From the NCBI GenBank assembly GCA_047967505.1, contig CM106540.1: 64,000 nt of DNA. One strand, 5' to 3'. Origin of the DNA: Dipteris shenzhenensis. Lineage: Eukaryota; Polypodiophyta; Polypodiopsida; Gleicheniales. Below are positions 11,668-22,038 of this stretch, piece by piece; within the stretch, counting starts at the first letter, position 1; each line of letters opens with the position of its first letter. Position numbers and translations under genes: made by a program. Below the pieces are notes generated by a model. It did no database searches. It saw only the letters and a list, made by a program, of their open reading frames with translations, and was not told the DNA's origin.

Positions 11668-12581
11668 CAAAGGATTATTCAATATTTAACTTTGATTGTG
11701 ATATGGACAAGGATGCAATGACCAATCATGGATGCTTGGTTACAAACAAATGTGAGGAGAAGAAGTGCATAAATACAGATAACAATGTGCACGAGGAACG
11801 AAAACAGTCATACATATGCATGAAGAGAAAGCGAATCCAGGCAGATCCACAAAAGCAACCAAAGAGGAAGAGAGTAATGAAGGAGGAGAACATGTTAAAT
11901 GCATTGGGATATCTATGTTGCAAGCGAAGATGCATGCGCTTCATTGATCTTGCAGACATCAGGGAATGTAGAGGACACGTGTGGCAAAGAAGAGGAAGCG
12001 AAAGAAATGAATACCTTCTCACAAGTCTCTCTTACTTTCTTCAGAATGGCAATAAAAGGCTAAGTTCAAGACAAAAGGTAAAACCTCTCGTAAATGGAAA
12101 AAGGATTTGCAATAAGGCATATCGCAATATTACTGGATTATCCCATGGTACATATTGGGATTTAGTCAGCAAGGCAAAGGGCGGCAACAAATTTAGCATT
12201 CACGGTAATAGAGGAAGGTCCAAATCAAGAATCTCAACTGTCAGGGCAGCAGCAATTTTGCAAGGCTTCATACATGAAAATGCTTTACCTCAACCCCATA
12301 TATCTACCAAACTCCCTAACAGTGACGCGATCATTGAAATGCACCTTCCAATGGGCTTGACAAAGCTCGAAGTATTTGACTCTATTGCAGAAAAGAAAAG
12401 GCAAAGAGGGGATGCCGTAGCTTCTTCTCATACTTTGTATACTCTTTGGGAGAAGAACTTTAGATATGTTAAAATCCCAAGGAGGCAAAAAATGTCAAAG
12501 TGCAATGTCTGTGATGATTTAAAGCGAGCGATTGAGAGTGCAACATGTCCAAATCAAAGGGAATTATACAAAAAAAACTGA
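11668..12581 (+). pseudogene. Middle part: Cys-containing region of a DUF7869-type protein
   Basis: Open from about 11645 (continuing the previous segment after a frameshift) to 12581. It starts with a basic stretch (KRKRIQADPQKQPKRKR, a likely nuclear signal). Then come CCKRRC, a long helical region with GKRICNKAYRNITGLSHGTY, and near the end KIPRRQKMSKCNVCDDLK. These match, in order, the N-terminal half of the large eukaryotic DUF7869 family (VCxxAF...GIS and FxKCxxCxxLK). A run of eight A at about 12570 has shifted the frame; the reading continues as SHHDLIRHSRQKYAFW. Probable role: DNA recognition by a DNA-transposon transposase in the nucleus. Confidence 0.65.
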
Positions 12582-13790
12582 AAATCTCATCATGACCTTA
12601 TTCGACATTCCAGACAAAAATATGCATTTTGGAAGGAGCAAGATATTTCGCATCTCGATGACTACATGTGCCTTATTGTAGATGGCATGGATCAGAATAC
12701 AACAACATTGCCTCGTTTTGTTGCCACTCCACCTAAATTACAAGGAAAGCACTTTCTAAAGACACATCTATGTGGAGTGTTAGTGCATGGAATTAAGTTC
12801 TTTGTAGATATATGGATTGATTCCTTGCATCTACATGATAGCAATAAAGTTGTATCATCTATTATGAAGGCAATTCGCAATGTACATGCAGAAAAAGGTC
12901 GCCTACCACTGACTTTGAGAATACAAGCTGATAATTGCTGGCGAGAAAATAAGAATATACTCATGTTTGCATTCTGCTCCATGCTAGTTGCTCATCGAAT
13001 CTTCAATGAGGTCGAATGTGGATTTTTGTATGTTGGGCATACACATGAGGATATCAATCAGGTTTTTAGCACAGTCTCAAGGGAGCTTAAATGCAAGGAT
13101 GTGGAGACAATAGATGACTTGGTAAGAAGATGTGGCAGGCAAGTTGGTGGTCGTAAGGAAAGTACAGTATGTGAGAGGCTCGAAAGAATGTATGATTGGA
13201 AGAGCTTCATTCTACCTTTCATACAAACGGTGGTGATGCATTGACAGGTCATACCAATCCACACTACTTTCGTTTTTTTTTTAAAGATGAAAAACCTGTA
13301 ATGCAATGGCAACAGTATTCTCATGATACAAAATGAGAACCTGAAGAACCTTACAGTCTCTTAACTTCAATTCCCAACAAGGAAAGGTATCCAACATGGG
13401 CTCCTATACAAGAATTCAATGAGAGGTCTAACTGTGAAATAGAAGGATTAAAAGCATTTATTACATACAAAGAGGAAATGCTCCAGAGATATCCTGATTC
13501 GAAGCCTACTTGGAGAGAACACACTACCACTGTAATTAACAAGACACGAAATTTAATAAAGGACCTTGAGAGGATGTCAAGGAAGAATGCAATATGTTTT
13601 GGCCAAATGTTCATAACGATTTGTGCCCAGCTCCAGTCTTTGAAAATGAATTTGTATCATTACTCCCACGTCCATATTGTGGACCGAAGAAGAGAGAGTT
13701 TATGCCATACGTAGATATAGGGGTCGATTGTTTTGTTGTGGTTTGGCCATCGGATGCAAAAGTAGTTGATGTGCAAAGAGATGACCAAGG
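12582..13790 (+). pseudogene. DUF7869-like catalytic region, frameshifted and 3'-truncated
   Basis: The stretch 12666-13244 carries the family's conserved acidic blocks in order: VDGMDQ, then GVLVHG, ADNCWRENKN about 80 residues later, then VGHTHEDINQVFS about 35 residues after that. The layout resembles an RNase H-fold DDE-type nuclease, but the catalytic role is my inference. A frameshift near 13220 leads to LTGHTNPHYFRFFFKDEKP. An in-frame TGA (Trp in the inverted copy at 3.6-3.8 kb) follows at 13334, and another shift near 13575 leads to VGVDCF-like text (YVDIGVDCFVVVWPSDAK). The family normally continues beyond this point, but here the polypurine tract and LTR cut it off. No introns interrupt about 3.1 kb of coding sequence. 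Confidence 0.75.
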
Positions 13791-13794
13791 GGGG
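13787..13794 (+). other. Polypurine tract
   Basis: AAGGGGGG directly before the 3' LTR start TGTTAG. The family B copy at 31 kb has the similar GAGGGGGG in the same place. It primes plus-strand DNA synthesis. Confidence 0.8.
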
Positions 13795-14482
13795 TGTTAG
13801 ATATCAATGCTCCACTCTCGTGTAACTATGCGGGAACCAGCTAACTCTACTTGTAAGCCCCCCATATGAGGAGAAGGCATTTGAGTAGCTCGGTTATCCG
13901 GTAGGTCCTGGTTTGGACACCAGATGGGGGCCATGTGTGGCCTGATGGGTGGATGGCTTCAGATAGAGTTGGCACATTGCCAACTAGGCTACATGCAAGT
14001 GCGGGAAGGCATTCCTTGACTGACCGCACTAAGGGTCGATGGAGCAGTTCTCGGGGCAGCCCACTCTCGGGTTACGGGGCCCGTTTGGAGCCTCAGATGA
14101 TCTCGAATGGCACCGGTTCTATCGTATGGTTGGTGGCCTATTTTGGGACCGACCCCCAGTCGACTGTTTTGGGCAGACTGGGTCGGTCACCCAATTGAGC
14201 CTAACTGACTACGACTGGTGGCTATATAAGAGTAAGCCCGTGAAGCCCATTTCATCACTGGCTATAGCAACCCTGATTCCTTAGCATCCGGCCTCTGTCC
14301 TCTACTGTTTCCAGCACGCCATCGAAGCTTCTTTCACAGGAGCGCATGGTTGGGAGGTAGCGCCATCTATTGTATTGGTTCTATAGTAATCAAATTTTTG
14401 ATTCTCCATACTATCTTGTTTTCTCTCTTGCATACGAGATCCTGTTATTTGTTGAGCACAGATGTTGTATTATTTTCTTACA
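13795..14482 (+). repeat. 3' LTR, family B cargo-carrying copy
   Basis: About 688 bp with the same ends as 774-1493. It lacks about 45 bp around 14110 that are present in both other family B LTRs, so that deletion is private to this LTR. GGAAG follows at 14483-14487. Confidence 0.92.
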
Positions 14483-14487
14483 GGAAG

Positions 14488-15530
14488 CTCCACTCCCTAA
14501 GGGTGCAAATGTTTTTGTAGTCCATGGAGATTCCATTTTTTGACACAAAATGACCTAGTATAATCCCGTGTTGAACCCACAATTGGCATTTAAGAGGGTT
14601 GAGGGATATCCCATAGAGGAAACACCTTTCGACACAAGTAGTAGGTGCTTAAGGTGAGCATTTCATGTGGAATGAACACATAGATCATATAGGAATACCT
14701 CTAAGAAATACCCCAGATATTATTTGAAAGTTGTAGTCATTAGTCTTTGGAATGTTGTGGGAGAATTGGAAGCATAAACTCCCCATTATATGGAAAAATA
14801 CATTTTATGTTGATCCTCTCATGACTATGGATACTTGATTGTATCCAGAGAAATATATCTAGGAAGCTATAAGCCTCCTTTCCAATGACTCTTTCCAAAA
14901 CACGCTCCATGAAGGTAGTGGGTAGTGGTCCTTTTGAGTCATGGCATTTACCTTTTCTAGATCTACGCATAGATCTTACCTTTCTTTTTTAGCTTTATGA
15001 GAATGGGGGATACCCAATCTATATGCTCAATCTCGTAGATGAATCTTGTGTTCATTAATTTTTGTATATCTTCTCTTACGATTGTTGCATATTTCATATT
15101 CATCGGGTAGGGTCTCTGCCTCACTGGTCTGGTATCATCCATCATACCCCCTTCATTGGGTAGGGATGGTATGTTGTATGACCTTGGTGCCATGCCCTTC
15201 ATCGGGTAGGGATGGTATGTTGTATGACCTCGGTGCCATGCCCTTCATATCAATGCACTTCTAATTGAAGCAATCTTGATACTCATGCAGGAGGGAAATT
15301 AGAGCCTCTTCTTGCTCTCGATAGTGAGGCCATGGGGTATGTAGACCGATTTAAGGTTTTTGCCTTCTAATACAAGTTCCACTTCCTTTACCTTAGCCTG
15401 ACCATAATACCCCTATTGCTTCCCTTCTTCTACTATCCTCTTAGCTTTCTCAAGAATATTTTGTGGTCCTGGACCATGTAAGACTTAAAATGTTGGGGGA
15501 CCTAACGTAAATCAGTCTCCTCTTCCTCAT
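14488..15530 (-). pseudogene. Ty3/gypsy reverse transcriptase fragment
   Basis: The minus-strand translation gives the start of a gypsy RT: LLHEYQDCF, PVRQRPYPMN, a WVSPI block and KKKGKI. Then come DSKGPLPTTFMERVLERVIG, KEAYSFLD, and finally GHFVSKNGISMD near 14530. The frame is broken several times and the YxDD region is not intact, so this is a relic. A 46-bp segment (GGGTAGGGATGGTATGTTGT...) is tandemly duplicated at about 15160-15250. The family B element inserted just beyond its 3' side. Confidence 0.8.
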
Positions 15531-15550
15531 TGTCCTACAAGTCTTTGGGA

Positions 15551-16195
15551 TACATTAGGAAAAATGAGAACGCATTTTGGGGCCCTGAGAGAAATGTCTA
15601 TATTTCTCTTTTCTTTTGCTTCATAAATGGATAATATAAAAAAGCAAACTAACAAAGTATGTGTTCTAGGAAGACATGCATTCAATGAGGATCTTGAGAT
15701 ACTTTATTATATTTGACATAAAGTGCAGAATTTGGTGTTTTTGAACTCACCAGCACGTCTAGAGTGGGCCAAAACCTCCAAAATGGCTTTGAAAATGCTG
15801 AAAACGGACAACCGGAGGCTCGGGAAAAAAAGTATACAATAGAATGTGATTTGACAAGTTGGGTGTCAAATCGCATTCTGTTGTACACTTTTTTTTTCCG
15901 GCCTTTTTTGCCTTTTCCAGGCCTTTGTCCCCATTTTCAGCATTTTTGAAGCCATTTCAAAAAATTTGGCTGGCTCCAAATGCAATGGTGAGGTCAAAAA
16001 CACAAAAGTTTGCATCATGTAAGATATAATAAAGTAGCTCAGATATCCTCATTGAATGCAAACTCGATGGTCTTTCTTTTTTTCTCCTTTTGTTTATTTT
16101 TTCCAACATTACCATGGCCCTCATTTGATTGGTAGAGGGCTATTTTCCTTCTAGGCTAAAAGGCCCCAAAATGAGCTTTGAGTTCTCCTTAGAAG
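15551..16195. mobile_element. Hairpin MITE, copy 1 (inside the gypsy relic)
   Basis: Terminal inverted repeats read GCATTTTGGGGCCCTGAG on the left and, reverse-complemented, GCTCATTTTGGGGCCTTTTA on the right. The interior folds into a long imperfect hairpin centred near 15865: GAATGTGATTTGACA pairs with TGTCAAATCGCATTC, and the flanking CAAAACCTCCAAAATGGCTT pairs with its complement near 15950. No coding capacity. The same TIR and internal arms (GTGGGCCAAAACC...GGAGGC) occur in copy 2 at 39.7-40.5 kb. Confidence 0.7.
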
Positions 16196-16379
16196 AACTC
16201 TTGCTGTTTTTTGCCTTTGGGGCCTTGTCTTTATGCAGAGGTTTAGCTTTTGATGGGGCCTTGGCCGCAGTTAGAGGGGCTTCCTTTGCCTTAAGGGATC
16301 CTAGGGGGGGCTTAATTCTATCCAACTTGGCTCCCCAATTAGCACAGTAACACATGGTACATAGTAATGGCACGCATGT

Positions 16380-17310
16380 ATCTTAACCAATGGAGATACG
16401 TCCTCAGTGGGTTCACCTAAAAAATTTTAGTGTACCACATGCATTCAAAAGGAGGGATATTTTAATTGACATTTTTGAAAAAAATTAACAGTATTACAAT
16501 AACAGGAGGGGTTTTTTAATTCAACCTTAGAAAAAATCCCATTAGTTCATAAGTAAAGAGGGGTGGGTTTATTGGGGGATAACTTTTAGCATAGGGGTTT
16601 TTAAAATACCTCTTGAACGCACATGATACATAGGATTTCTTCGTACCCCTAAGGATATTTCTTAAACTTTTATACCCCTTGTCCATCCTCTGGTTCCCTC
16701 AAAATATTGATCATCTTTCAAGAGACTATAGCCTTGGGAACCTTGGAACGACAGGCCACCACTTTTGTCCCTTTCTTCTCAACTGTCCCTATGGTCAAAA
16801 GGGTGTGCATCTAGTCCTATGAGAACTCAGGTTCTGGTAGCAAGGCATACCAATGTTAATCCCAATCCTCTCCTACATCCTTCTTGTTGCATGCATTGAA
16901 CACATTTAGGAAGGAGATCCTTTGTGTGGTATTAGGCTTGGCCACAAATAAATTTCTAGTCTCATCAGGTGGGCCTTCCATGTCTAAAGGTCAACCCTCA
17001 TGATCTTTTCATTCTTGCATCGATAGATTCTTGTTGAGGACCTACAACATCCATAAAGGATCTCCCTAGAATAGCATCATATCCATCTGGCTGTCCATGG
17101 AAATCCAGTACAACAAACCAAATGCGGTAGGTGAGGCCAAAGGTTTTGATCTTAATGTCCCTAAAAAATTAGTACCAATTGGGCTATTGCTCCATCGTCT
17201 AGCTAGACAACCAGGTTGTTGCTCTCAATTCTAGGCCTTCCCCACTTGGACCAATAATTTTTGGTGATAATACAAACACTTGCTCCTCCATCCAAGATGC
17301 TGTGGAATTC
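16380..17310 (-). pseudogene. Ty3/gypsy protease region fragment
   Basis: Minus-strand reading near 17300 gives SILDGGASVCIITKNYW, the D-G-G active-site form of a retropepsin-like protease. Near 17060 it gives GYDAILGRSFMDVVGP, the closing ILGR motif of the same domain. In-frame stops lie between and after them. With the RT piece at 14.5-15.5 kb this is one decayed element, split by the MITE. The lysine/alanine/serine-rich frame at 16140-16373 (-) overlaps the MITE edge and is probably not part of it. Confidence 0.7.
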
Positions 17311-17334
17311 TCATTTTGATATGTAATTAAGAGT

Positions 17335-17459
17335 AGGTAGGTAGATAGGTAGGTAGAAACATGGATAGAGATATATATATATATATATATATAATTTATA
17401 TTTCTATTTCTATTTATATTTATGTTTATATGTATGTATGTTCAAGAACCATTTGTAAA

Positions 17460-17501
<42 letters not shown>

Positions 17502-17545
17502 ACGTGCATTCAAGAACCATTTGTAAAACCCTACGTTTGTAAATT
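17335..17545. repeat. GTAG and TA microsatellites with a short direct repeat
   Basis: (GTAG/GATA)n at 17335-17357, (TA)n near 17370-17392 and again at 17464-17498. The segment TTCAAGAACCATTTGTAAAA occurs at about 17440 and 17507, so one (TA)n tract sits between direct repeats. Confidence 0.85.
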
Positions 17546-17698
17546 TATCATCACACTTTCTATTCAATATGTGACTAACCTCTATGTATGGTGCCATTTT
17601 GTATGTGAAAAATGTGTAAAAATGGGTTTTTTAAAAACTCCTTCTGATGAACCCATGTGCTATGCTTACATATTTATGTGTGAACCCCCCTAGGTGTG

Positions 17699-17840
17699 GG
17701 GGTGTGTGTGTGTGTGTGTGTGTGTGTGCACGTGCGTGCATGCATGCACGTGTATCCATGTGTGCACACACACATGAATGTGTGTGTGTGTTCATGCATA
17801 CGTGTGTGTGTGCGTGCGGAGGTGCATGCACGTGCATGCG

Positions 17841-17893
<53 letters not shown>
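17699..17893. repeat. (GT)n microsatellite, interrupted
   Basis: Two long GT blocks separated by GCATGCACGT-type alternating purine-pyrimidine sequence. Such sequence can adopt Z-DNA. Frames here encode only Cys/Val repeats and are not genes. Confidence 0.95.
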
Positions 17894-18535
17894 CTTAGCT
17901 ACTAACAACATCCCTAACTTCACTAAGAAGATGACTATGAAAGAGTTTATGCAATTAATGGTGAAAGCATGGGGGCAGTCGCACATTATGCATTACATGG
18001 TAATCTTGTCACCATAGTGATATTCAGCACTTGCTTTGTTAAAAGTTTTTGCTGCTAAAATGATGCTCGTCATCTTTGTAGCATATTCTCTATGCACACG
18101 GACCATGGTTTGTACAGAATTGGGCCCTTTGTCCATTTAGAATAAATAATTCATGGAGAAGTTGCACTATATAGCCAAGGCAACCTACTTCAGGAACTCA
18201 AGGCATGGTGGTGGTGTCACTCGTAGCAATGCATTGCATGAGATGTTCGACTATTTTTTTATATATTTACTAAGTAGGACTTTGAAGTCTAAAAATTCAA
18301 AGGCATGAGAACTTGCAAAAGCAGTCCAAATTGTATCAAAGAATAGAAGGAATAGTGCTTGGAAAGCATCCATAGGAAGTCGAGGAGTCACACATTGGTT
18401 GCAAGCTAGACTGAGAGAAGGGAGCAGATGGGTCCAACCAGCAACAAAAGCTATGGTGAAATTGTATACAGTTATGAAATGAATATCTTGCTTATTTTGA
18501 CCGCAATTTGTGTACTCACTTTTGGAGTCTAGGGT
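17894..18535. other. No recognisable gene
   Basis: Mixed-composition sequence with many stops in all frames. Nothing recognised. Confidence 0.4.
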
Positions 18536-18539
18536 CTAT

Positions 18540-18740
18540 GTGAGGTAAGGAGGTTGGGGAAGGTGGGGACAAGGTGAGGGAGGGGCATGGGGCGGGGCGG
18601 GGGGGTGGAGCGGTGGCAAGGGTGGGGGGGGGAGGGGGGCAATGGTGAGGGGCAAGACGATGGAGGTAGGCGGGGGAAGTAGGGGGAGGGGGATGGGGGG
18701 AGGGCGATGGGAATGGGAGGGGTTAGGGCAGGGGCAGGTA
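18540..18740. repeat. G-rich minisatellite block
   Basis: The plus strand is almost entirely G, A and T, with many runs of 4-7 G (for example at 18596-18636). It is a candidate for G-quadruplex formation and lies about 100 bp upstream of the H3-like pseudogene. Confidence 0.8.
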
Positions 18741-18835
18741 GCACAATGAAACCCTAAATGTAATTAAAAGCTATGTAAAAAGATGATGGGCCTATATAAA
18801 AAGTTTTTAAAAACCCTAACTCTCATTATTTGATG

Positions 18836-19955
18836 GCATGGGTGAAAAACACTGTTAGACCCACAGGACGCCGCCTCCACCCTTCCTCCTCCAGCTCCAC
18901 CACCTCCATGGCATCTATGCACACGAACCTCTCTAGGTCCGGTGGTACCTCATCAAACTCTCGTGAGCCCTCCCCCAACTCTCGTGAGCCCTCCCCCGAC
19001 TCTCATGAGACCTCCCGTGATCCTTCCCCTAGGTCCCATGAGCCCTCCCTCGACTCCCGTGAGACCTCCCCCAAGTCCTGGGAGCCCTCCCCCTTCTCTG
19101 GTGAGCCCTCTCCCAAGTCTCGTGAGCCCACTCCCAAGTCTTGTGATCCTTCTCTGCCGCATAAGCCTTCTCCTCCGCATGAGCCTTCCCCTCCCCACCA
19201 TGAGCCCTCCCCAAGTCCCAAGAGCATGTTCCCTCCCCCGACTCCCGTGAGCCTTCCCCAAAATCCCATCAACCAACCCCCAACTCCTAGGAGGGCTCCC
19301 GTGAGAGGACTCCCCCAAATGAGAAAAAAGTGTTTGAGAACCTCCCCGATACTGAGAGGCTTCTAGATAGGGGTTAACAAACTATAAGAAAGAGCACGAT
19401 CTTCACTCTCTCGATGATAGATCCCATCGTGGACATAGTTCCTGTGCCCATGCACAGGGTAAAGCAGATGCTAAGGAAGCTCCATCACAAGGACTCCAAA
19501 TAATTTGAAAGCTCAAGTCATGAGCAAGAGGATTTGGAGAAGGATCAGCAGAGAAAAGAGCAGTGCAAGAAGTTCAAAGCACACAAGAGGCCATGGAGCC
19601 ATGTTTCGGTACCAGTACGGACTCCACTAAGAGCCAGGAAACCATACAGAGCAAATCCAAGAGCAAGGTCCCTAAGGTAGATTAGACAGCTGGCACAAGA
19701 CCACCAACAACCTGATCCCGCATGCTCCCTTCCAATGTGTGGTATGGGAGATAGCACAGGGGTACAAGGATGATGTGCACTTCAGTATAGGAGCTATGGG
19801 GGTGCTCCAAAAGGTTGCAGAGCAAGTCACCACCTCTTTGTTTGAGGACTCCAACTTACAAGTGTGCCATCCATGCAAAGCGTGTCATGGTCATGGACAA
19901 GGACATGGCTTTGGCAAAGCGGCTACTACCGATGGACCCATGCTTGAAGCCCTAG
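18836..19955 (+). pseudogene. Histone H3-like (possibly CENH3-like) pseudogene with long Ser/Pro tail
   Basis: The ATG at 18836 gives MAWVKNTVRPTGRR, close to the H3-type start MAxTKxTxRxxGxR. About 120 residues of Ser-Pro-rich repeats follow. After a frameshift near 19310 the frame reads EKKVFENLPDTERLL and on to RTPLRARKPYRANPRARSLR, where the H3 alpha-N helix motif REIR has become R-stop-IR (TAG at 19677). A second shift leads to KTTNNLIPHAPF, VVWEIAQGYKDDVHF, VLQKVAEQ and LFEDSNL, the alpha-1 to alpha-2 part of the fold. A third leads to HAKRVMVMDKDMALAKRLL and a stop at 19953. NLIPHAPF resembles plant CENH3 (LLIPxAPF), but loop 1 has canonical H3 length. No introns, so possibly a retrocopy. 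That the tail and fold belong to one gene is inferred from near-continuous reading. Confidence 0.75.
18950..19215 (+). repeat. Minisatellite encoding SREPSP-type repeats
   Basis: Tandem units of about 18-30 bp (TCYCGTGAGCCCTCCCCC-like) encode SREPSPN, SREPSPD, SHETSRD, SPRSHEPS, SPKSWEPS and similar. The frame is open on both strands because of the repeat, so openness alone is weak evidence of selection. Confidence 0.8.
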
Positions 19956-20099
19956 AATCTCTTGGATCCCACCCTTAGGACCTGCCCTTGAAGGCACATT
20001 CTTGTATCTGAGGCCCAAGGGGCGATCTTTTTTAATAAAATATATCTACATTTTGTACACTATCGCATTGTTGTGAATTCTCCATGTTTATGACTGAAG

Positions 20100-20410
20100 T
20101 TACTATTCATTTCAATGTTACTTTTGAATTCTATCAAATGAGGAATTTCACTATGGTGCAGAAGGCAAAGTGTCTGAGACATCACGAGGAGCCCAAAATG
20201 CCCTAAACCTACCATGGCACGAATTTGGGCATTCTGGACTTCACGAATTTGGGCAATCTGGAAGTCCAGAATGCCCAATTCGTGCCATGGCAGGTTTAGG
20301 GCATTTTGGGCTCCTTGCAAACGTCTCAGACACTTTTGCCTTCTATGCCACAGTGAAATTCCTCCAGTATTTGACAGAAATGAACTTTGGAAACCCAGAA
20401 TTGGTAAAAA
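20100..20410. repeat. Near-perfect long hairpin (MITE-like inverted repeat)
   Basis: The left arm (about 20140-20255) contains GAGGAATTTCACTATGGTGC, GAGCCCAAAATGCCCTAAAC and CCATGGCACGAATTTGGGCA. The right arm (about 20260-20375) holds their reverse complements with a few mismatches. The loop carries a second copy of CACGAATTTGGGCA. Weaker pairing extends outward to about 20100 and 20410. The transcript would form a stem of more than 100 bp. Confidence 0.88.
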
Positions 20411-20599
20411 TCATACTAAATTGGCTAGAAATGCATTAAATTAACACAATTAAAAGGATGAAACAAATATAGCATCAACGACTTTAAAAGAAAACAATGG
20501 AATAAATATTATGAATTCATGAAGAGCAATGATGACTTAAAACAAATAAGAAAGATATGGTCATTAAAGTCATGTATCCATTGAAATATATGTTTATAT

Positions 20600-21830
20600 T
20601 TACAACAGGCCTCACATGCTATCTTTCTTCTTAGCTAGTTTGAGTACATTGAGAATAGGGGTCTTTGAATCCCCTAGTGGACTCCTAGATATAAACCTAG
20701 CTGCAATAGCACTAAGATCCTCCTCTCATACTGCCAAATACATAGCTATTGCCATAAATACCCTACCATGAATGCTTGATCCAAAAGCATTGATAGTAGC
20801 TAGGCGATGTACCAAAATCACCTTGTTGGCATTTCGAGTAATTTTAGAGTATTTGATGGCATGCGACAATGCCTTGCATTTCAGCAACTCCACAAGCCCT
20901 TGAGGAGAAAACTTGTTGTGGAAGACCACGAGGTGCTCTACGACTTTGCTGAGGTAATGGGCAAAGAATGATCTTACCCAAATGCACTGCAAACATTACC
21001 CCGTTGAGATGAGAATTCATCGACCTCAAACACCTCTTGCAATAATTCAACAAACATTAGAAGACCGAAAACTGAAAGAACATCAAAAATTTACAAAATA
21101 TTGTTCGAACTTACCACTACAATGTTGTCAACTTCTATCAAAATACAAAATATTGTTCAAACTTACCACTACAACATTGTCAGCTTCTATCCCTTCCTCA
21201 TTTGCAATGTTGATGGAGCCAGGTGCTGTGTGATGTTCCATTTGGGAGGTGGAAGCTTTCTCCTGACCTGTCTTGGAGGTGGAAGCTTCTGCATGAGAGG
21301 GTTCTGCATCTTATATGGGCATGTCTGCATCCCTCATTGAAACCAACATCATCTGCAAGAGAAGCTCTTCCATTTTCTGATCTTTCGAACCTAAAACCCT
21401 AGGATCTAAAGTTGGCACTTGTGTCAACATCAAATCCAGATAGGACTCTGAGTCCCTCGTCCTCTTGGAGTTTACCTAAACCCTTCCTTTGTAAAATTAT
21501 CACAAAAGCGGGCCAAGTGCTTCACAAACTTGGGTTTGTCTAAGAATAGATACTTGATGTAATCTATCAGACCCATGTCTTTGAAGAGTCATCAAGTGTA
21601 TATGTAAAATCTTTGAAATTCTCTTACATGTACTGGATGTCTATGAAGTCATCCTTGGCTCGCATATATGTGCCTAGGACATCTGAAGTCCTATCAAACA
21701 CAAAAAATAGCTCTTCCTTGTGACCTGCATATGCAGCCTGCATATGCAGCTCGTGAGATGAAATCATGGAATGCAGCTCTAGCTGAATCCATGGCAAATA
21801 CCGCCTTATGGAGTGAGTAATTTTTGAGGG
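20600..21830 (-). pseudogene. Unrecognised decayed coding region
   Basis: Minus-strand reading near 21800 begins MDSARA, shifts to ELHSMISSHELHMQ, and continues GHKEELFFVFDRTSDVLGTY and MGLIDYIKYLFLDKPKFVKH. A later stretch (20992-20600) reads WVRSFFAHYLSKVVEHLVVF and continues to IAARFISRSPLGDSKTP. Stops and shifts separate the parts. Near 21095-21200 a 54-bp segment is duplicated in tandem, which disrupts the frame. The family is not recognised; the protein-like text suggests a transposon or host gene relic. Confidence 0.35.
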
Positions 21831-22038
21831 TGGGAGTATCTATGGCTCTCTAAAAGTGAAAGTGAGAATGTAATGTAAAAATTTCTCTTACCCCTTTATT
21901 TATATCACAACCCTAAAAATTAAAACTAATCTTAAAATCCCCAAAATTTTTGGAAAAGAAATAACATGTCAATTTAAGTGTCCATCATCTTTTGAAACAA
22001 GAACTAGGATTTGGCAAAAAAATTAAATGTTGCACTAG

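Larger units (their letters stand above)
774..14482 (+). mobile_element. LTR retrotransposon family B, cargo-carrying copy (13.7 kb)
   Basis: Bounded by two LTRs (774-1493 and 13795-14482) that start TGTTAGATATC and end TTTTCTTACA. It is flanked by the identical 5-bp duplication GGAAG at 769-773 and 14483-14487. The left LTR is followed by an initiator-Met primer site and the beginning of gag; the right LTR is preceded by a polypurine tract. Integrase, RT and RNase H are absent. Between about 1850 and 13785 the body holds a minus-strand gene fragment, a satellite array and a transposase-like pseudogene. The copy at 28.9-31.8 kb shows what the family's own pol looks like. Either foreign DNA was carried between the LTRs, or later nested insertion and deletion replaced pol. 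The LTRs differ by many substitutions and by an internal deletion in the right one, so the copy is not young. Confidence 0.85.

Noticed and set aside
16140-16373. Lys/Ala/Ser-rich minus-strand frame resembling a histone H1 tail
   Set aside because: It overlaps the MITE terminal repeat, is short, and is matched by an open frame on the other strand. Composition alone is not enough.
17631-18017. Cys/Val- and His/Thr-rich frames
   Set aside because: Translations of a (GT)n microsatellite.
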